From NCBI GenBank assembly GCA_903934155.1, contig CAIZMS010000366.1:1-13733 (forward strand): DNA of 13,733 nucleotides. The letters run 5' to 3'. Shown here piece after piece: positions 1-7,801 of the stretch. Position numbers and translations under genes: made by a program. Positions within the stretch are counted from its first letter, which is position 1. Every line of letters starts with the position of its first letter. The DNA is from an uncultured bacterium. Lineage in GTDB: Bacteria; Verrucomicrobiota; Kiritimatiellia; CAIKKV01; CAITUY01. The notes beneath the pieces were generated by a model. It made no database searches. It was not told where the DNA came from and saw nothing but the letters and a program-made list of their open reading frames with translations.

Positions 1-15
1 CGCGAAACATTTTCT

Positions 16-48
16 TCCTTCGCGTCCTTCGCGAGCTTCTGTTCAAAC
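16..48. repeat. TCCTTCGCG tandem repeat plus left arm of a 13-bp inverted repeat around dus
   Basis: Two perfect copies of the 9-mer TCCTTCGCG lie at 16-24 and 25-33, followed by AGCTTCTGTTCAAAC. The last 13 bases of this (36-48, CTTCTGTTCAAAC) recur as a perfect reverse complement at 1147-1159, so the dus gene sits between inverted copies. The general look (short TTCGCG units next to a TTCTGTTCAAAC tail) resembles dispersed intergenic repeats of unknown function in several bacterial phyla. That family assignment is from memory and is not tested here. Confidence 0.6.
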
Positions 49-56
49 GTCCCCTT

Positions 57-76
57 CGGATCAGTGCGGATCAGTG
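57..76. repeat. 10-bp tandem duplication just before dus
   Basis: CGGATCAGTG occurs twice without a gap, at 57-66 and 67-76, immediately upstream of the dus start region. The duplication creates the GTG at 64 that opens the reading frame and lies next to another in-frame GTG at 76. It may have lengthened the leader or moved an alternative start; no function is evident. Confidence 0.6.
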
Positions 77-87
77 TGAAGTTTGAA

Positions 88-1152
88 ATGAACATTCCTC
101 TTAAACTTAGTATTGGCCCGATTGCGCTCAAAACGCCGATTCTGTTCGCGCCTCTGGCGGGCTACTCGGATCTTGCCTTCCGGCTCGGCCTGCGTCGGCT
201 CGGCGGGATCGGACTCGCCTATACCGAAATGCTAAGCCCCTCCAGCCTGCTGATGAACAAGGCCAAACGGCTCCATTCCCTGTTGGCCACATCGGAAGAG
301 GACAATCCGCTGGGCTACCAGATCTACGGAACCAACGCCGAGACACTGGCCCGCGCCGCCATCCTGCTTGAGAGCCGGGGGGCGAAACTGGTGGATATCA
401 ATATGGGCTGTCCCCAGCGGAAAATTTCAGGCCATGGCGCCGGGGCGGGCCTGTTGCGTAATCCTGCGGAGGCGGTCCGGATTGCGGAGACGGTCGTGAA
501 GTCCGTCGCCATTCCCGTGACCGTCAAGCTCCGGCTCGGCTGGGATCTCCAGAACCGGGTCGCCCACACCATGGTGCCCGCCCTGGAAGACGCAGGGGTG
601 GCGGCCCTGACCATTCACGGGCGCACCCGGTGCCAGGGGTATACCGGCAAGGCTGACCTTGAGGAAATCCGCAAGGTGGTTCAATCCGCCCGCCGGATAC
701 CCGTGATTGGCAACGGCGACATCACCTCACCCGCCGCCGCGCGCACCATGTTCACCGAGACCGGCTGTGCCGCCATCATGATCGGGCGGGGTCCCCTGAA
801 GAACCCCTGGCTGGCGAGGGACATCTGGAACGATCTGCAGGGGCATCCGGCGGCACCCCCGCCCACCCGTGAGGAATGGGTTCAGTTTGCGCTGGAGCAT
901 TTTGACCGGATGGTGGAACTGTACAACCCGAAAGGCGCGGCGCTGCTGTTCCGAAAATGGATCCCGCAGTATTTGCGCCGCCTTCTGGCAGGCCGCCAAC
1001 ACCTGGTGACCATGATGATGATCCAGGATGCCGCCCTGATGCGGGAAGCCATTCAGGAACTCTTTGAGATCCGCCCCCTCGAGGCACCCCCCCGACTGGA
1101 AGCTGAACCTGAACCCGACGACGACATCCTGCCCCAGGGCGAAGAAGTTTGA
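88..1152 (+). CDS. dus: tRNA-dihydrouridine synthase (Dus family, DusB-like)
   Basis: This cytosolic FMN enzyme reduces specific uridines of tRNA to dihydrouridine using NAD(P)H. Counting from the ATG at 88 (354 residues), the TIM barrel opens with APLAGYSD near residue 21. DINMGCP follows near 103-109, with the presumed catalytic Cys at 108, then the KLRLGWD strand, TIHGRTRCQGYTG, the phosphate-binding GNGDI, and GRGPLKNPWL. A helical tail (FRKWIPQYLRR) follows, as in DusB-like members. Length and motif order are normal for the family. The frame is open from GTG 64 and has another GTG at 76. ATG 88 is preferred because it gives the usual short lead-in to the first strand, although the ribosome-binding signal (GAAG) is weak. 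The TGA stop lies inside the right arm of the inverted repeat, so the last residues are repeat-encoded. It converges with the repeat-protein gene across 56 bp. The exact Dus subtype and target uridine cannot be told from this sequence alone. Confidence 0.93.
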   Translation: MNIPLKLSIGPIALKTPILFAPLAGYSDLAFRLGLRRLGGIGLAYTEMLSPSSLLMNKAKRLHSLLATSEEDNPLGYQIYGTNAETLARAAILLESRGAKLVDINMGCPQRKISGHGAGAGLLRNPAEAVRIAETVVKSVAIPVTVKLRLGWDLQNRVAHTMVPALEDAGVAALTIHGRTRCQGYTGKADLEEIRKVVQSARRIPVIGNGDITSPAAARTMFTETGCAAIMIGRGPLKNPWLARDIWNDLQGHPAAPPPTREEWVQFALEHFDRMVELYNPKGAALLFRKWIPQYLRRLLAGRQHLVTMMMIQDAALMREAIQELFEIRPLEAPPRLEAEPEPDDDILPQGEEV

Positions 1153-1204
1153 ACAGAAGTGTAGGGAAGCTCGCAAAGATCGGCCATCAGCCTGCGTCCT
1201 TCTG
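1147..1204. repeat. Right arm of the dus-flanking inverted repeat, with degenerate repeat remnants
   Basis: GTTTGAACAGAAG at 1147-1159 is the exact reverse complement of 36-48. After a 10-base interruption, CTCGCAAAG at 1170-1178 resembles the CTCGCGAAG expected from the left copy. GCGTCCTTC at 1194-1202 matches bases 22-30 in direct orientation. The dus stop codon and the whole dus/repeat-protein junction are therefore built from repeat material. No convincing terminator hairpin with a T tract is seen between the two convergent genes. Confidence 0.5.
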
Positions 1205-1208
1205 GGCG

Positions 1209-4079
1209 CTAGTGAATCCTAATCATGGCGCCCAGGGCCGACCCCTGTTCAAGAACCGTCAGCATACCGCTGCCGCTGAAATAGGAGTTATTCTGGTGGG
1301 CCGCCGAACTCGAAGTCGAACCCCAGGATCCCTGGGCCATAAGAACTCCATCGACACGGAAGAATCGCGCCGTCACAGCAGTGCCCAAATTCAGTTGGGC
1401 TCCGGTTATGAGGCTCAGCGTATTAGCGGCGCTATTCCCCAGATTCCCGGTGGCGGCCACCGCCAGTACGCCATTGGAAACAATCGTCGCTCCGTTGTAG
1501 GTGTTGGCGCCCGCAAGAGTCAGCGTCCCGGCACCCAGCTTGATCAGGGAGGCATTCGTCGAGCCAGCGGCATTCACCAGCGGCTGGGCAATGGTGATGT
1601 TGTACCCGATCGTGTCAATGATAGCGCCCCCATTGGTCACGCTCGCCGTGGTATAGGCGCTGTTGGGCCAGAAGAATGAGTTGCTGGCGGTTGGCTTGAG
1701 CGTGCCGCCGTTGAAGAGGAAGGTGCCGAGGCAACTGGATGCATAGGTGCCACTCGACTGGTTCGTGATCGAATTAACATTGAGTGTGCCGCCATTCAGA
1801 TTGTATTCGCCCAGGTGATTCATGTTGGTGGTAGTGTTGTTGGCGACAAGATTCAGACCACCTGCAACATTTACCGTGCCGCCGTTCTGAATGAACTTTC
1901 CGTTTTGGTAATAGCCATCAATCTTGCTGGCCGATGTCATATTCAAGCCGCCATTGGCATTTAAAACGGCGAAGCCGCTGATGGTAAACGTATTGAGCGG
2001 ATTGTCGTCCTTGGACTGGCCACAAATTTCGATTGATCCGCTGATAGTCATCGCGCCTCCAATAAGATTTACCGTTCCGGGGTGGCCTGAACTGCTACTG
2101 GCGGCCGCGCTTAATCGAAGGCTGGCTCCTTGAATGGCGCCGTTGGTCTGATTCAAAATCCCGGGGCAACCGGCACCATTCCCGACGATGATGGCGCCAA
2201 CCATACTGGCTGCGCTACTATAATAATTAAGAATGCCAAGACCAGTACTACCGCCGGAACCTCCGACAGTCAGGGCTGCGGTGTTGGAAATGACACCCGC
2301 ACCCGCAATAGTGAGAACGCTTCCAACCTTATAAACAAGAGTTGCGCCAGTGTAGGTATTCGTGCCAGTGAGCGTATTTGTTCCGGAACTCGTAAAACTG
2401 CTGGAGCCAGCAATGACCCCACTGACGGTTTGGGTGAAAATAACTCCCGTACTGTTCGTAATGGCGGTATTACTCAATGAACCGGACAATACCAGCGTGC
2501 CAGCGGAGACGGCTGTCACCCCCGAATAGGTGTTCGAATTGGCGATCGTCAGCGTGCCCCTCCCATTTTTAAACAATCCGGCGATCCCCGCGATACCGCC
2601 GGCTCCGGACAGGGTATAGTTCGTGCCAGAGGCATTGTTGAAGGTCACAGCGCCCGGCCGAACCGTGGCCGCAAGCGTGACGCTCTGGCTCCCGGAATTG
2701 GTAAAGGCCACCACATCGCCATCGTAATATTTATCCGCACCGCTGTTCCAGTTGGTGGAGTTGCCGATGTCCCACGCGGCGGAAGCGCCCGACCAGAGCA
2801 GCGCTTTCGCGCCAACATCAAGATTGACTTGATTCACCGTTGCCGTGGAAAAGGCGAAAGCACGATAATTGACGGCATCACCCAATGCCAGATTGTTCGT
2901 CCCGCCTGTCAACGCTCCATAATAGTTCAGCACACGAATCACCATCCCGGTTGTAGCAGGCAATGCGTCGAGATACACAGTGGTGGTGCCACTCAGGTTT
3001 AGATTTCCTGTCGAAGTAGTATTGGTGACACAGGTCAGGGCATTGGATGTGCTACCATCAATAAAGAAATTAGCATTACTCAAAACCAGACTTGCAACAG
3101 CACCTTCACCTCCCAAGGTGGCGCCGCTTGCCACACTCATGGCGGCATTCGTAGCCGTCCCGACCATATTCAACCTGCCGTTGTTGACCGCTATCGGCCC
3201 GCTGTTGGTGCTTGCCACATTCAGAACTAGTGTTCCTGCCCCTTCCTTAGTGATGCCAACAGCTCCGCCGACCATTAGCTTGGCCCCACTCAAGGTCAAG
3301 ACTCGGGCGCTGACGGTGATCGTCGAATTGCTGGAAAGCAAAAAACTGGGCTCACTGGAAACAGCCGAATTCAAAGTGAGGTCACCGCCTGAGCCAAGAA
3401 ATGCGAAATCGCCTCCAATAGTGATGAAGTTATCGCTCGAGGTAGTATAGGTGACGCCATTAGGGTTCTCAGTATCCAGTGTTGATCCATTCCCGATGTA
3501 GACCCTGTAGCTACCACCGGGAATACTTGCGTTCATCGTAAGCTTCCCGGCATCCAAATATAAACCTGCTTTCCCGCCAGACCCGTATGTAATTCCGGTC
3601 GACAAAATCAATGCCCCACTTCCGTTTTTGCGAAAAGCATCGCTGCCATTGAGCCTGATTGTATCTATCGTTAAGACACTCGAGCCATTAACCGTGTTGG
3701 TATTATTCCCGACATTGGCCACAAAAATATTAAGCTTCTGGTTCGTACTCGCGTCGACCACCGTGATATTGCCGGTATTGGTAATGGTATTACCGTTAAT
3801 CGTCCAAGGAAGTGCACCGGCACTAAATGTAATCCCAGCGACCGTATACCCCGTGAAGTCATTATTTAATGTGGTTCCCTGCGTTCCATTGGTGCTGCCA
3901 AAGGTCCAGGCGTTACCCGTCACAGGAAGGGTGTCCCAGTTTCCACTGGAGTTGATGTTTGTGCTGTATGCGGAGCCGATCCATGTCCGATTGGTGACGG
4001 CCGCCTGGGCCCCTTGGGACACCATGATGATCATCATTCCCATCGCCACGCTGCGCCCGAAAAAGTTATAATGATTCAT
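1209..4079 (-). CDS. Secreted autotransporter-associated beta-strand repeat (PATR-type) protein
   Basis: A 956-residue exported protein very rich in Asn, Thr, Ser, Gly and Ala, predicted to form a long beta-helix. The signal peptide is residues 1 to about 26: MNHYNFFGRS, a hydrophobic stretch, then cleavage after AQA. At least four PATR-style units of the form GxGTLxLxxxNTYxGxTxVxxGxL lie near 280-303, 507-533, 567-593 and 849-875. W-G-NW modules occur near 32-49 and 428-445. The C-terminal FFRVDG...GSWGSTSS...YFSGSGMLTVL segment matches the usual end of such proteins. There is no PEP-CTERM anchor and no autotransporter beta-barrel; the chain stops 12-13 residues after the GMLTVL strand. The frame opens at a GTG at 4094, but the ATG at 4079 has GGGGGA seven bases upstream and begins a clean signal peptide. 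Base composition looks AT-richer than the neighbours. A role as surface adhesin, stalk or matrix protein is inference; no catalytic motif is visible. Confidence 0.85.
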   Translation of the reverse strand: MNHYNFFGRSVAMGMMIIMVSQGAQAAVTNRTWIGSAYSTNINSSGNWDTLPVTGNAWTFGSTNGTQGTTLNNDFTGYTVAGITFSAGALPWTINGNTITNTGNITVVDASTNQKLNIFVANVGNNTNTVNGSSVLTIDTIRLNGSDAFRKNGSGALILSTGITYGSGGKAGLYLDAGKLTMNASIPGGSYRVYIGNGSTLDTENPNGVTYTTSSDNFITIGGDFAFLGSGGDLTLNSAVSSEPSFLLSSNSTITVSARVLTLSGAKLMVGGAVGITKEGAGTLVLNVASTNSGPIAVNNGRLNMVGTATNAAMSVASGATLGGEGAVASLVLSNANFFIDGSTSNALTCVTNTTSTGNLNLSGTTTVYLDALPATTGMVIRVLNYYGALTGGTNNLALGDAVNYRAFAFSTATVNQVNLDVGAKALLWSGASAAWDIGNSTNWNSGADKYYDGDVVAFTNSGSQSVTLAATVRPGAVTFNNASGTNYTLSGAGGIAGIAGLFKNGRGTLTIANSNTYSGVTAVSAGTLVLSGSLSNTAITNSTGVIFTQTVSGVIAGSSSFTSSGTNTLTGTNTYTGATLVYKVGSVLTIAGAGVISNTAALTVGGSGGSTGLGILNYYSSAASMVGAIIVGNGAGCPGILNQTNGAIQGASLRLSAAASSSSGHPGTVNLIGGAMTISGSIEICGQSKDDNPLNTFTISGFAVLNANGGLNMTSASKIDGYYQNGKFIQNGGTVNVAGGLNLVANNTTTNMNHLGEYNLNGGTLNVNSITNQSSGTYASSCLGTFLFNGGTLKPTASNSFFWPNSAYTTASVTNGGAIIDTIGYNITIAQPLVNAAGSTNASLIKLGAGTLTLAGANTYNGATIVSNGVLAVAATGNLGNSAANTLSLITGAQLNLGTAVTARFFRVDGVLMAQGSWGSTSSSAAHQNNSYFSGSGMLTVLEQGSALGAMIRIH

Positions 4080-4086
4080 GATCCAT

Positions 4087-4092
4087 TCCCCC
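4087..4092 (-). promoter_or_regulatory. Ribosome-binding site fixing the start of the repeat protein at 4079
   Basis: On the minus strand GGGGGA is followed by seven bases and then ATG at 4079. The alternative GTG at 4094 overlaps this site and would add five residues (MGEWI) in front of the signal peptide, so the ATG is chosen. Confidence 0.65.
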
Positions 4093-4114
4093 ACTTGAAT
4101 TACCCTCGAACCCG

Positions 4115-4134
4115 TCTCCTACAAAAACAGGAGA
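4115..4134 (-). other. Leader hairpin upstream of the repeat protein
   Basis: TCTCCT at 4115-4120 pairs perfectly with AGGAGA at 4129-4134 around an 8-base A-rich loop. On the minus strand it would sit in the 5' leader of the repeat-protein mRNA, about 35 bases upstream of the start codon. One arm (AGGAGA) is itself Shine-Dalgarno-like. It could affect mRNA stability or translation; no known riboswitch is recognised. Confidence 0.4.
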
Positions 4135-4172
4135 TCTCTACGAGAACAACGAACGCTTGGCCTCATGTAGGA

Positions 4173-4201
4173 ATAATAGCAGAAATCACAAAACAGTCCT
4201 A
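4173..4201 (-). promoter_or_regulatory. Candidate promoter of the repeat-protein gene
   Basis: On the minus strand TATTAT (4178-4173) matches the -10 consensus closely. A 17-bp spacer separates it from TAGGAC (4201-4196), a poor -35. A good -10 with a poor -35 just next to an upstream direct repeat is the arrangement of many activator-dependent promoters. The start codon is about 90 bases downstream. Confidence 0.4.
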
Positions 4202-4205
4202 GTGC

Positions 4206-4241
4206 CAATACGTGCATTCTGGGAGACAATTCGTGCACACT
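4206..4241. promoter_or_regulatory. 21-bp-spaced direct repeat, candidate activator operator
   Basis: The pattern CAAT-N-CGTGCA-NN-CT occurs at 4206-4220 and again at 4227-4241, so 12 positions are identical and the copies are offset by exactly 21 bp, two helical turns. The nearer copy ends four bases from the putative -35 at 4196-4201. Same-face tandem half-sites abutting -35 are typical of AraC/XylS-family activators. The regulator is not encoded in this window, so that family assignment is inference. Confidence 0.45.
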
Positions 4242-4304
4242 TATTTTTCAAGGAGGCCTGAATTTATTCATTTCCCCATTAGTGGTGTAACTTTCCTGAG
4301 ACCC

Positions 4305-7300
4305 CTATTTTGCCGAGCCTGCGGCAAACTCGATATAATTACACAACAGCTTGAAGGCCACATCGGAGGAACCGGACTCGCCACCCAAATTGGAGAGGAT
4401 CGGCAAGGTCGAAAAAATGATCTTTCCTTTGCCGCAGGGCACGATCCCCACCGCCGTCCCCAATTCACAGCCGGGACTGTTATACGCACCCGCCACCAGT
4501 TCCTCGCCTTCCAATTTCAACGCATTGCGTCCAACGCCCCGCAGAACCGCCTGATAAGGCCAGTTCATCCCCTGGTTCACTGGCAAATCCTTGAACAAGG
4601 GATGCGCCCTCACAAAATACTGGCCGCCAACCCAGTTCATTCCCACCGGGAACACACCCTTGTATTCCACAATCCCCTCTTTCCCGGCCGCTTCCGCCCA
4701 CTGCTCAGCGGATTCCATCACAATCAGCGTCGTCCCATCCTGCCGGACCCGCTGGAACAGACGGGCCGTATCGATCGTCTTTTTCGGCGTGGACCAGCAC
4801 ACCTTTACCTTGCCCAGCCCTTGCCCCTTGGAGAACTCGACACGAATCGGAAGAGGCTTTCCGGCCTCCGCACGCACCGAACACTCGGCCGAACTCTTCG
4901 TCCCACGCCCTTTCGCAACCTGCTTGTTATCGCCAACCAGCAGGTTGCCTTTACCCCCTTCGCACTGGAGTTGCACGAGATAGTCCCCTGTCACGGGCGG
5001 CATGAGCTGTCCTTCAAAGGTCACGGTGTAGCCGTCAATCCTGGACACAGCGGCATCCGGCGTCGCACCGGCCGACCACTCGAAGTCGATCTGCTTGTCG
5101 ACCCGGCGGTGCATCGGCTTTTTGAAATTCCGATCGCTGTAAAATATCGTGCTGATTCCTGTAGCGGAAAAACCCTCAGTCGGCACAACCTGCAAGGATT
5201 GCAGCGGGCGGGCGACGATCATCCAGTCAAGAGACCCTTGCACTTCATCCAGAGCCGTCACTTCAACGCCTTTATTCTGCTTCAGGAAATCCCTGATCCG
5301 GCTCCCGCTTTCCCAGACGGCCCCTTTACCTGTCAGTTTCGCGCCTTTCCAATCCACCGACAGGATCTCGTCCCTACCCCGCGCCAGCACGGCGCCAACG
5401 GCGTCCGACAATTCAGCTTGAATCCGGATCATCCCCGTCGCCGAGACAATCGGGATATTTACTCCCTCAAGAAGCAACTGGCCATACACATCGCCACCCT
5501 GCAGCATGACCGGCGCCTGATGCTTGAAAAGTTCACTCCCATCGGGTGCCAGCACCCGGACCTTCAGCGTGTAGGCGCCTTTCAAGTTTTTCTCATTGAT
5601 CGCGTAAAAGTCCGTCACCACTTCGCCGGGGATCTGCACCGTCTGGCGACGCACCTTCACCGCCACATACAGCGGTTGATTATAGTAGGCCAGCACCGAG
5701 GCATCGGCCTTCGGATTGCGAAAACCATCCACAATTCCCGAGTGATTTTCGAAGGGTTCAGCTTCCCAACCATTCACGGCATACCCATCATTCGCGTCGC
5801 AAATGCGGGTGTCCTCAATTTTTCGCCCCTGGTGTTCCAGGCTGATCACCCCCATGGCACAGGTCAGGGCATCCACCGTCGGGAAATAGGGTGCGAGCTT
5901 CTTGCGCTGGATGAACTCGTCGAAACGCCGATACCAGTCCAGGTAAATCTGGCCATCCCAACCGGGAACCTTCATTGCCTCGACATCGGCCTTGATCTTT
6001 TCCAGCCGGGGTGGAGTCGACACCGCCCCTTCCTCGCCCCAGAAAACAATTTCACGGGTATTCTCCGACAACCCGTAGTGCCGGTCAGGTCCCTGGTAAT
6101 AGTCCTGCAGCCAAACCACAGGACCCGGGGCGCGGTGACTGTCCCACCAGCCGCTGAGATAAACCTGATTGTCCATCGGCCGCATATGGGTCTTGGCCCG
6201 GGCTTCCCTTTCGGCCCAGGCGGAGGTATAGAGCATCGTGCGGCTGGGATCGAGGGCATGGGCGGCACGCATATCGTTCGTGTGGATGGCGTAAATGGAA
6301 TCATCCTTGTCGGCACCGAACGCAATCCACTGCTCGTTGATCATATTGTAGATGACCAGGCTGGGGTGATTGCGATCACGCTTCACCATGCGAAACAGTT
6401 TCTCACGGGCCATCCCCTGCCCCAGCGGTAGCTTGCCTCCGGAAACATAGCCGCCCGGTTCCTCGAAATAGAGCAACCCGAGCTCGTCGGCCTTGTCCAT
6501 AACCACGGGAGTTCCGATACAACGATGGAAGTTAAGCATGTTCAGGCCCAGATCCTTGGCCAGGCGAATCTGCTTCTCCGCCAGCTCCGGTGTGGGTGTG
6601 GCGCCGTTGGCCGGCCAGAACCCCCAGCTGATGGCCGTACGCAACACGATCCGTTTGCCATTCAGCCGCAACACGGCATTGCTCCCGATCCCGTCCATGG
6701 AAAACCACCGGAAGCCGAAAGGCTGCGAATAGGCATCGGTGATCTGCTGGTTATTCGCGAGGGAGATGGAGCAGACATAAAGATTCGGATGTTCCAGGTC
6801 CCAGAGTTTCGCGTCCGCCACGGAAACCTTAACCGTCGTGCAGGTTTCCCCCGGCATGAAGACCACATCCTTGATCGTCTGCCTAAAACACTCCGCCTCC
6901 GGGTTGGCCTTCTCCCCCACCCGTACCAGAACATCCCGCTTCGCCGGCCCGGTCATGCGGTTGCGCACCGTTATCTGGACATTCACGTCCCGCATCGCCG
7001 GGGTATTCTGGACATACAGGTCATCGACATAAAGGGGCGCCACCGCCACCAGTTTCACATGGCCGGTCAGGCCCCCGAAGGAATGCTGATGAGGAATCAG
7101 GTTCTCACCCCACGAAATCTGCCGGAAATCTACCCATGTCCAGTTGCCCCCGGGATTGGTCACCCGTACCGCCAACTGGCACTCCTCGCCCGGCTTCACC
7201 GCATCCGTGATATCCACTTCGAAGGGCGTGTGGCCGATCAGGTCATAACCCACCAGCTTCCGATTGACATAGACTTCCGCCCGCATCGAAACGGCCTCGA

Positions 7301-7721
7301 ATTGCAGGAGCAAACGTCCGCCCGCAGGCATCTGGGGCACTCGCAGGGCCCGGAACCACCAGCTCACCCCCTGGAATGGGGTGTAAAGAATCTTGGGATT
7401 CATCTCCCCGGGATTCGGGTTGGTGAACAGGTATTCTTCCACCGTGCCGGGAACCGAGGCCGCCGTGCCAAGATCGGCCTTCAGGGCTTCCCATCCCCCT
7501 GTTGGCGGATTCACGGGCAATGTCTTGAGATTGACGGCATCGGGCAGGAACAAAGCGTCGTTCTGCCAATCCGCCTTGGCATCCTGCCAGACCCGCCAGC
7601 CGGGCCCGCTCAAGTCCAACTGGGATCGCCCCTGGACTTCGCCCGAAACCCCCGCCAGCGGCATCAGCCCGATCGCCACAGCGACCATTCCAATCACCTT
7701 CAGGAAATGACAATGCTTCAT
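4305..7721 (-). CDS. Exported glycoside hydrolase family 2 protein with C-terminal PA14 and amidotransferase-like regions (paralogue A)
   Basis: A probable retaining exo-beta-glycosidase (galactosidase or glucuronidase type; substrate unknown) of 1,138 residues. A signal peptide ends near VSG (about residue 27). A jelly-roll sugar-binding domain follows (about 28-230, with AEVYVNRKLVGYDLIGHTPF), then an Ig-like domain (about 225-335) and a TIM barrel (about 340-690). NHPSLVIYNMINE supplies the acid/base Glu463, and WGEEGA the nucleophile, probably Glu563. After a second beta domain comes an amidotransferase-like fold, split into about 805-840 and 990-1138 by a PA14-like domain (about 850-980, VTGDYLVQLQ...LPIRVEF). 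The frame is open to 7796, but ATG 7721 has AGAGGGA seven bases upstream and begins a signal peptide like that of paralogue B, so the longer start is rejected. It lies 197 bp downstream of paralogue B and 225 bp upstream of the repeat protein. The GH2 call is firm; the two C-terminal folds are inferred from sequence pattern. Confidence 0.88.
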   Translation of the reverse strand: MKHCHFLKVIGMVAVAIGLMPLAGVSGEVQGRSQLDLSGPGWRVWQDAKADWQNDALFLPDAVNLKTLPVNPPTGGWEALKADLGTAASVPGTVEEYLFTNPNPGEMNPKILYTPFQGVSWWFRALRVPQMPAGGRLLLQFEAVSMRAEVYVNRKLVGYDLIGHTPFEVDITDAVKPGEECQLAVRVTNPGGNWTWVDFRQISWGENLIPHQHSFGGLTGHVKLVAVAPLYVDDLYVQNTPAMRDVNVQITVRNRMTGPAKRDVLVRVGEKANPEAECFRQTIKDVVFMPGETCTTVKVSVADAKLWDLEHPNLYVCSISLANNQQITDAYSQPFGFRWFSMDGIGSNAVLRLNGKRIVLRTAISWGFWPANGATPTPELAEKQIRLAKDLGLNMLNFHRCIGTPVVMDKADELGLLYFEEPGGYVSGGKLPLGQGMAREKLFRMVKRDRNHPSLVIYNMINEQWIAFGADKDDSIYAIHTNDMRAAHALDPSRTMLYTSAWAEREARAKTHMRPMDNQVYLSGWWDSHRAPGPVVWLQDYYQGPDRHYGLSENTREIVFWGEEGAVSTPPRLEKIKADVEAMKVPGWDGQIYLDWYRRFDEFIQRKKLAPYFPTVDALTCAMGVISLEHQGRKIEDTRICDANDGYAVNGWEAEPFENHSGIVDGFRNPKADASVLAYYNQPLYVAVKVRRQTVQIPGEVVTDFYAINEKNLKGAYTLKVRVLAPDGSELFKHQAPVMLQGGDVYGQLLLEGVNIPIVSATGMIRIQAELSDAVGAVLARGRDEILSVDWKGAKLTGKGAVWESGSRIRDFLKQNKGVEVTALDEVQGSLDWMIVARPLQSLQVVPTEGFSATGISTIFYSDRNFKKPMHRRVDKQIDFEWSAGATPDAAVSRIDGYTVTFEGQLMPPVTGDYLVQLQCEGGKGNLLVGDNKQVAKGRGTKSSAECSVRAEAGKPLPIRVEFSKGQGLGKVKVCWSTPKKTIDTARLFQRVRQDGTTLIVMESAEQWAEAAGKEGIVEYKGVFPVGMNWVGGQYFVRAHPLFKDLPVNQGMNWPYQAVLRGVGRNALKLEGEELVAGAYNSPGCELGTAVGIVPCGKGKIIFSTLPILSNLGGESGSSDVAFKLLCNYIEFAAGSAK

Positions 7722-7728
7722 ATGATGA

Positions 7729-7735
7729 TCCCTCT
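7729..7735 (-). promoter_or_regulatory. Ribosome-binding site fixing the start of hydrolase A at 7721
   Basis: AGAGGGA on the minus strand lies seven bases before ATG 7721. It decides against the upstream in-frame start at 7796, whose extra 25 residues are Arg/Lys-rich and would spoil the signal peptide. Hydrolase B has the same GGGATCAT-type spacing. Confidence 0.65.
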
Positions 7736-7752
7736 TTTCAATAATTTGATTG

Positions 7753-7793
7753 AACCGTCGTGAGTATATTAACCGTCTCACCACTATCTTTAA
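7753..7793 (-). promoter_or_regulatory. Possible promoter and AACCGTC direct repeat before hydrolase A
   Basis: AACCGTC occurs at 7753-7759 and 7771-7777, offset by 18 bp. GTGAG (7760-7764) and CTCAC (7777-7781) form a small dyad. On the minus strand TAATAT (7771-7766) sits 16 bp from TTAAAG (7793-7788), a weak promoter match overlapping the repeats. This could be a repressor-covered promoter, but each element is short and chance is possible. Confidence 0.25.
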
Positions 7794-7801
7794 CATGATC
7801 T

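Noticed and set aside
64..87. GTG starts at 64 and 76 for dus
   Set aside because: They arise within or beside the 10-bp tandem duplication and add residues not typical of Dus N-termini; ATG 88 is preferred, though this is not certain.
1209..4079. The repeated DNA of the repeat-protein gene as a CRISPR or satellite array
   Set aside because: The repeats are degenerate protein-level beta-strand units in one open frame, with no constant-length spacers and no near-identical DNA repeats.
4080..4094. GTG start at 4094 for the repeat protein
   Set aside because: It would overlap the GGGGGA ribosome-binding site and add residues before a well-formed signal peptide; ATG 4079 fits better.
4212..6431. 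739-codon open frame on the plus strand opposite hydrolase A
   Set aside because: It is antisense to a gene with clear GH2 motifs, is rich in His, Pro and Arg with no family resemblance, and is explained by codon bias of the true strand. A similar 737-codon shadow lies opposite hydrolase B at 9176-11389, and their resemblance only mirrors the sense paralogy.
6525..7763. 412-codon plus-strand open frame opposite the start of hydrolase A
   Set aside because: Antisense shadow of the signal peptide and sugar-binding domain; its C-terminal similarity to the other antisense frame comes from the conserved sense leader.
7722..7796. Upstream start at 7796 for hydrolase A
   Set aside because: The 25 extra residues are basic and not found in paralogue B, while ATG 7721 has a good ribosome-binding site and a matching signal peptide.
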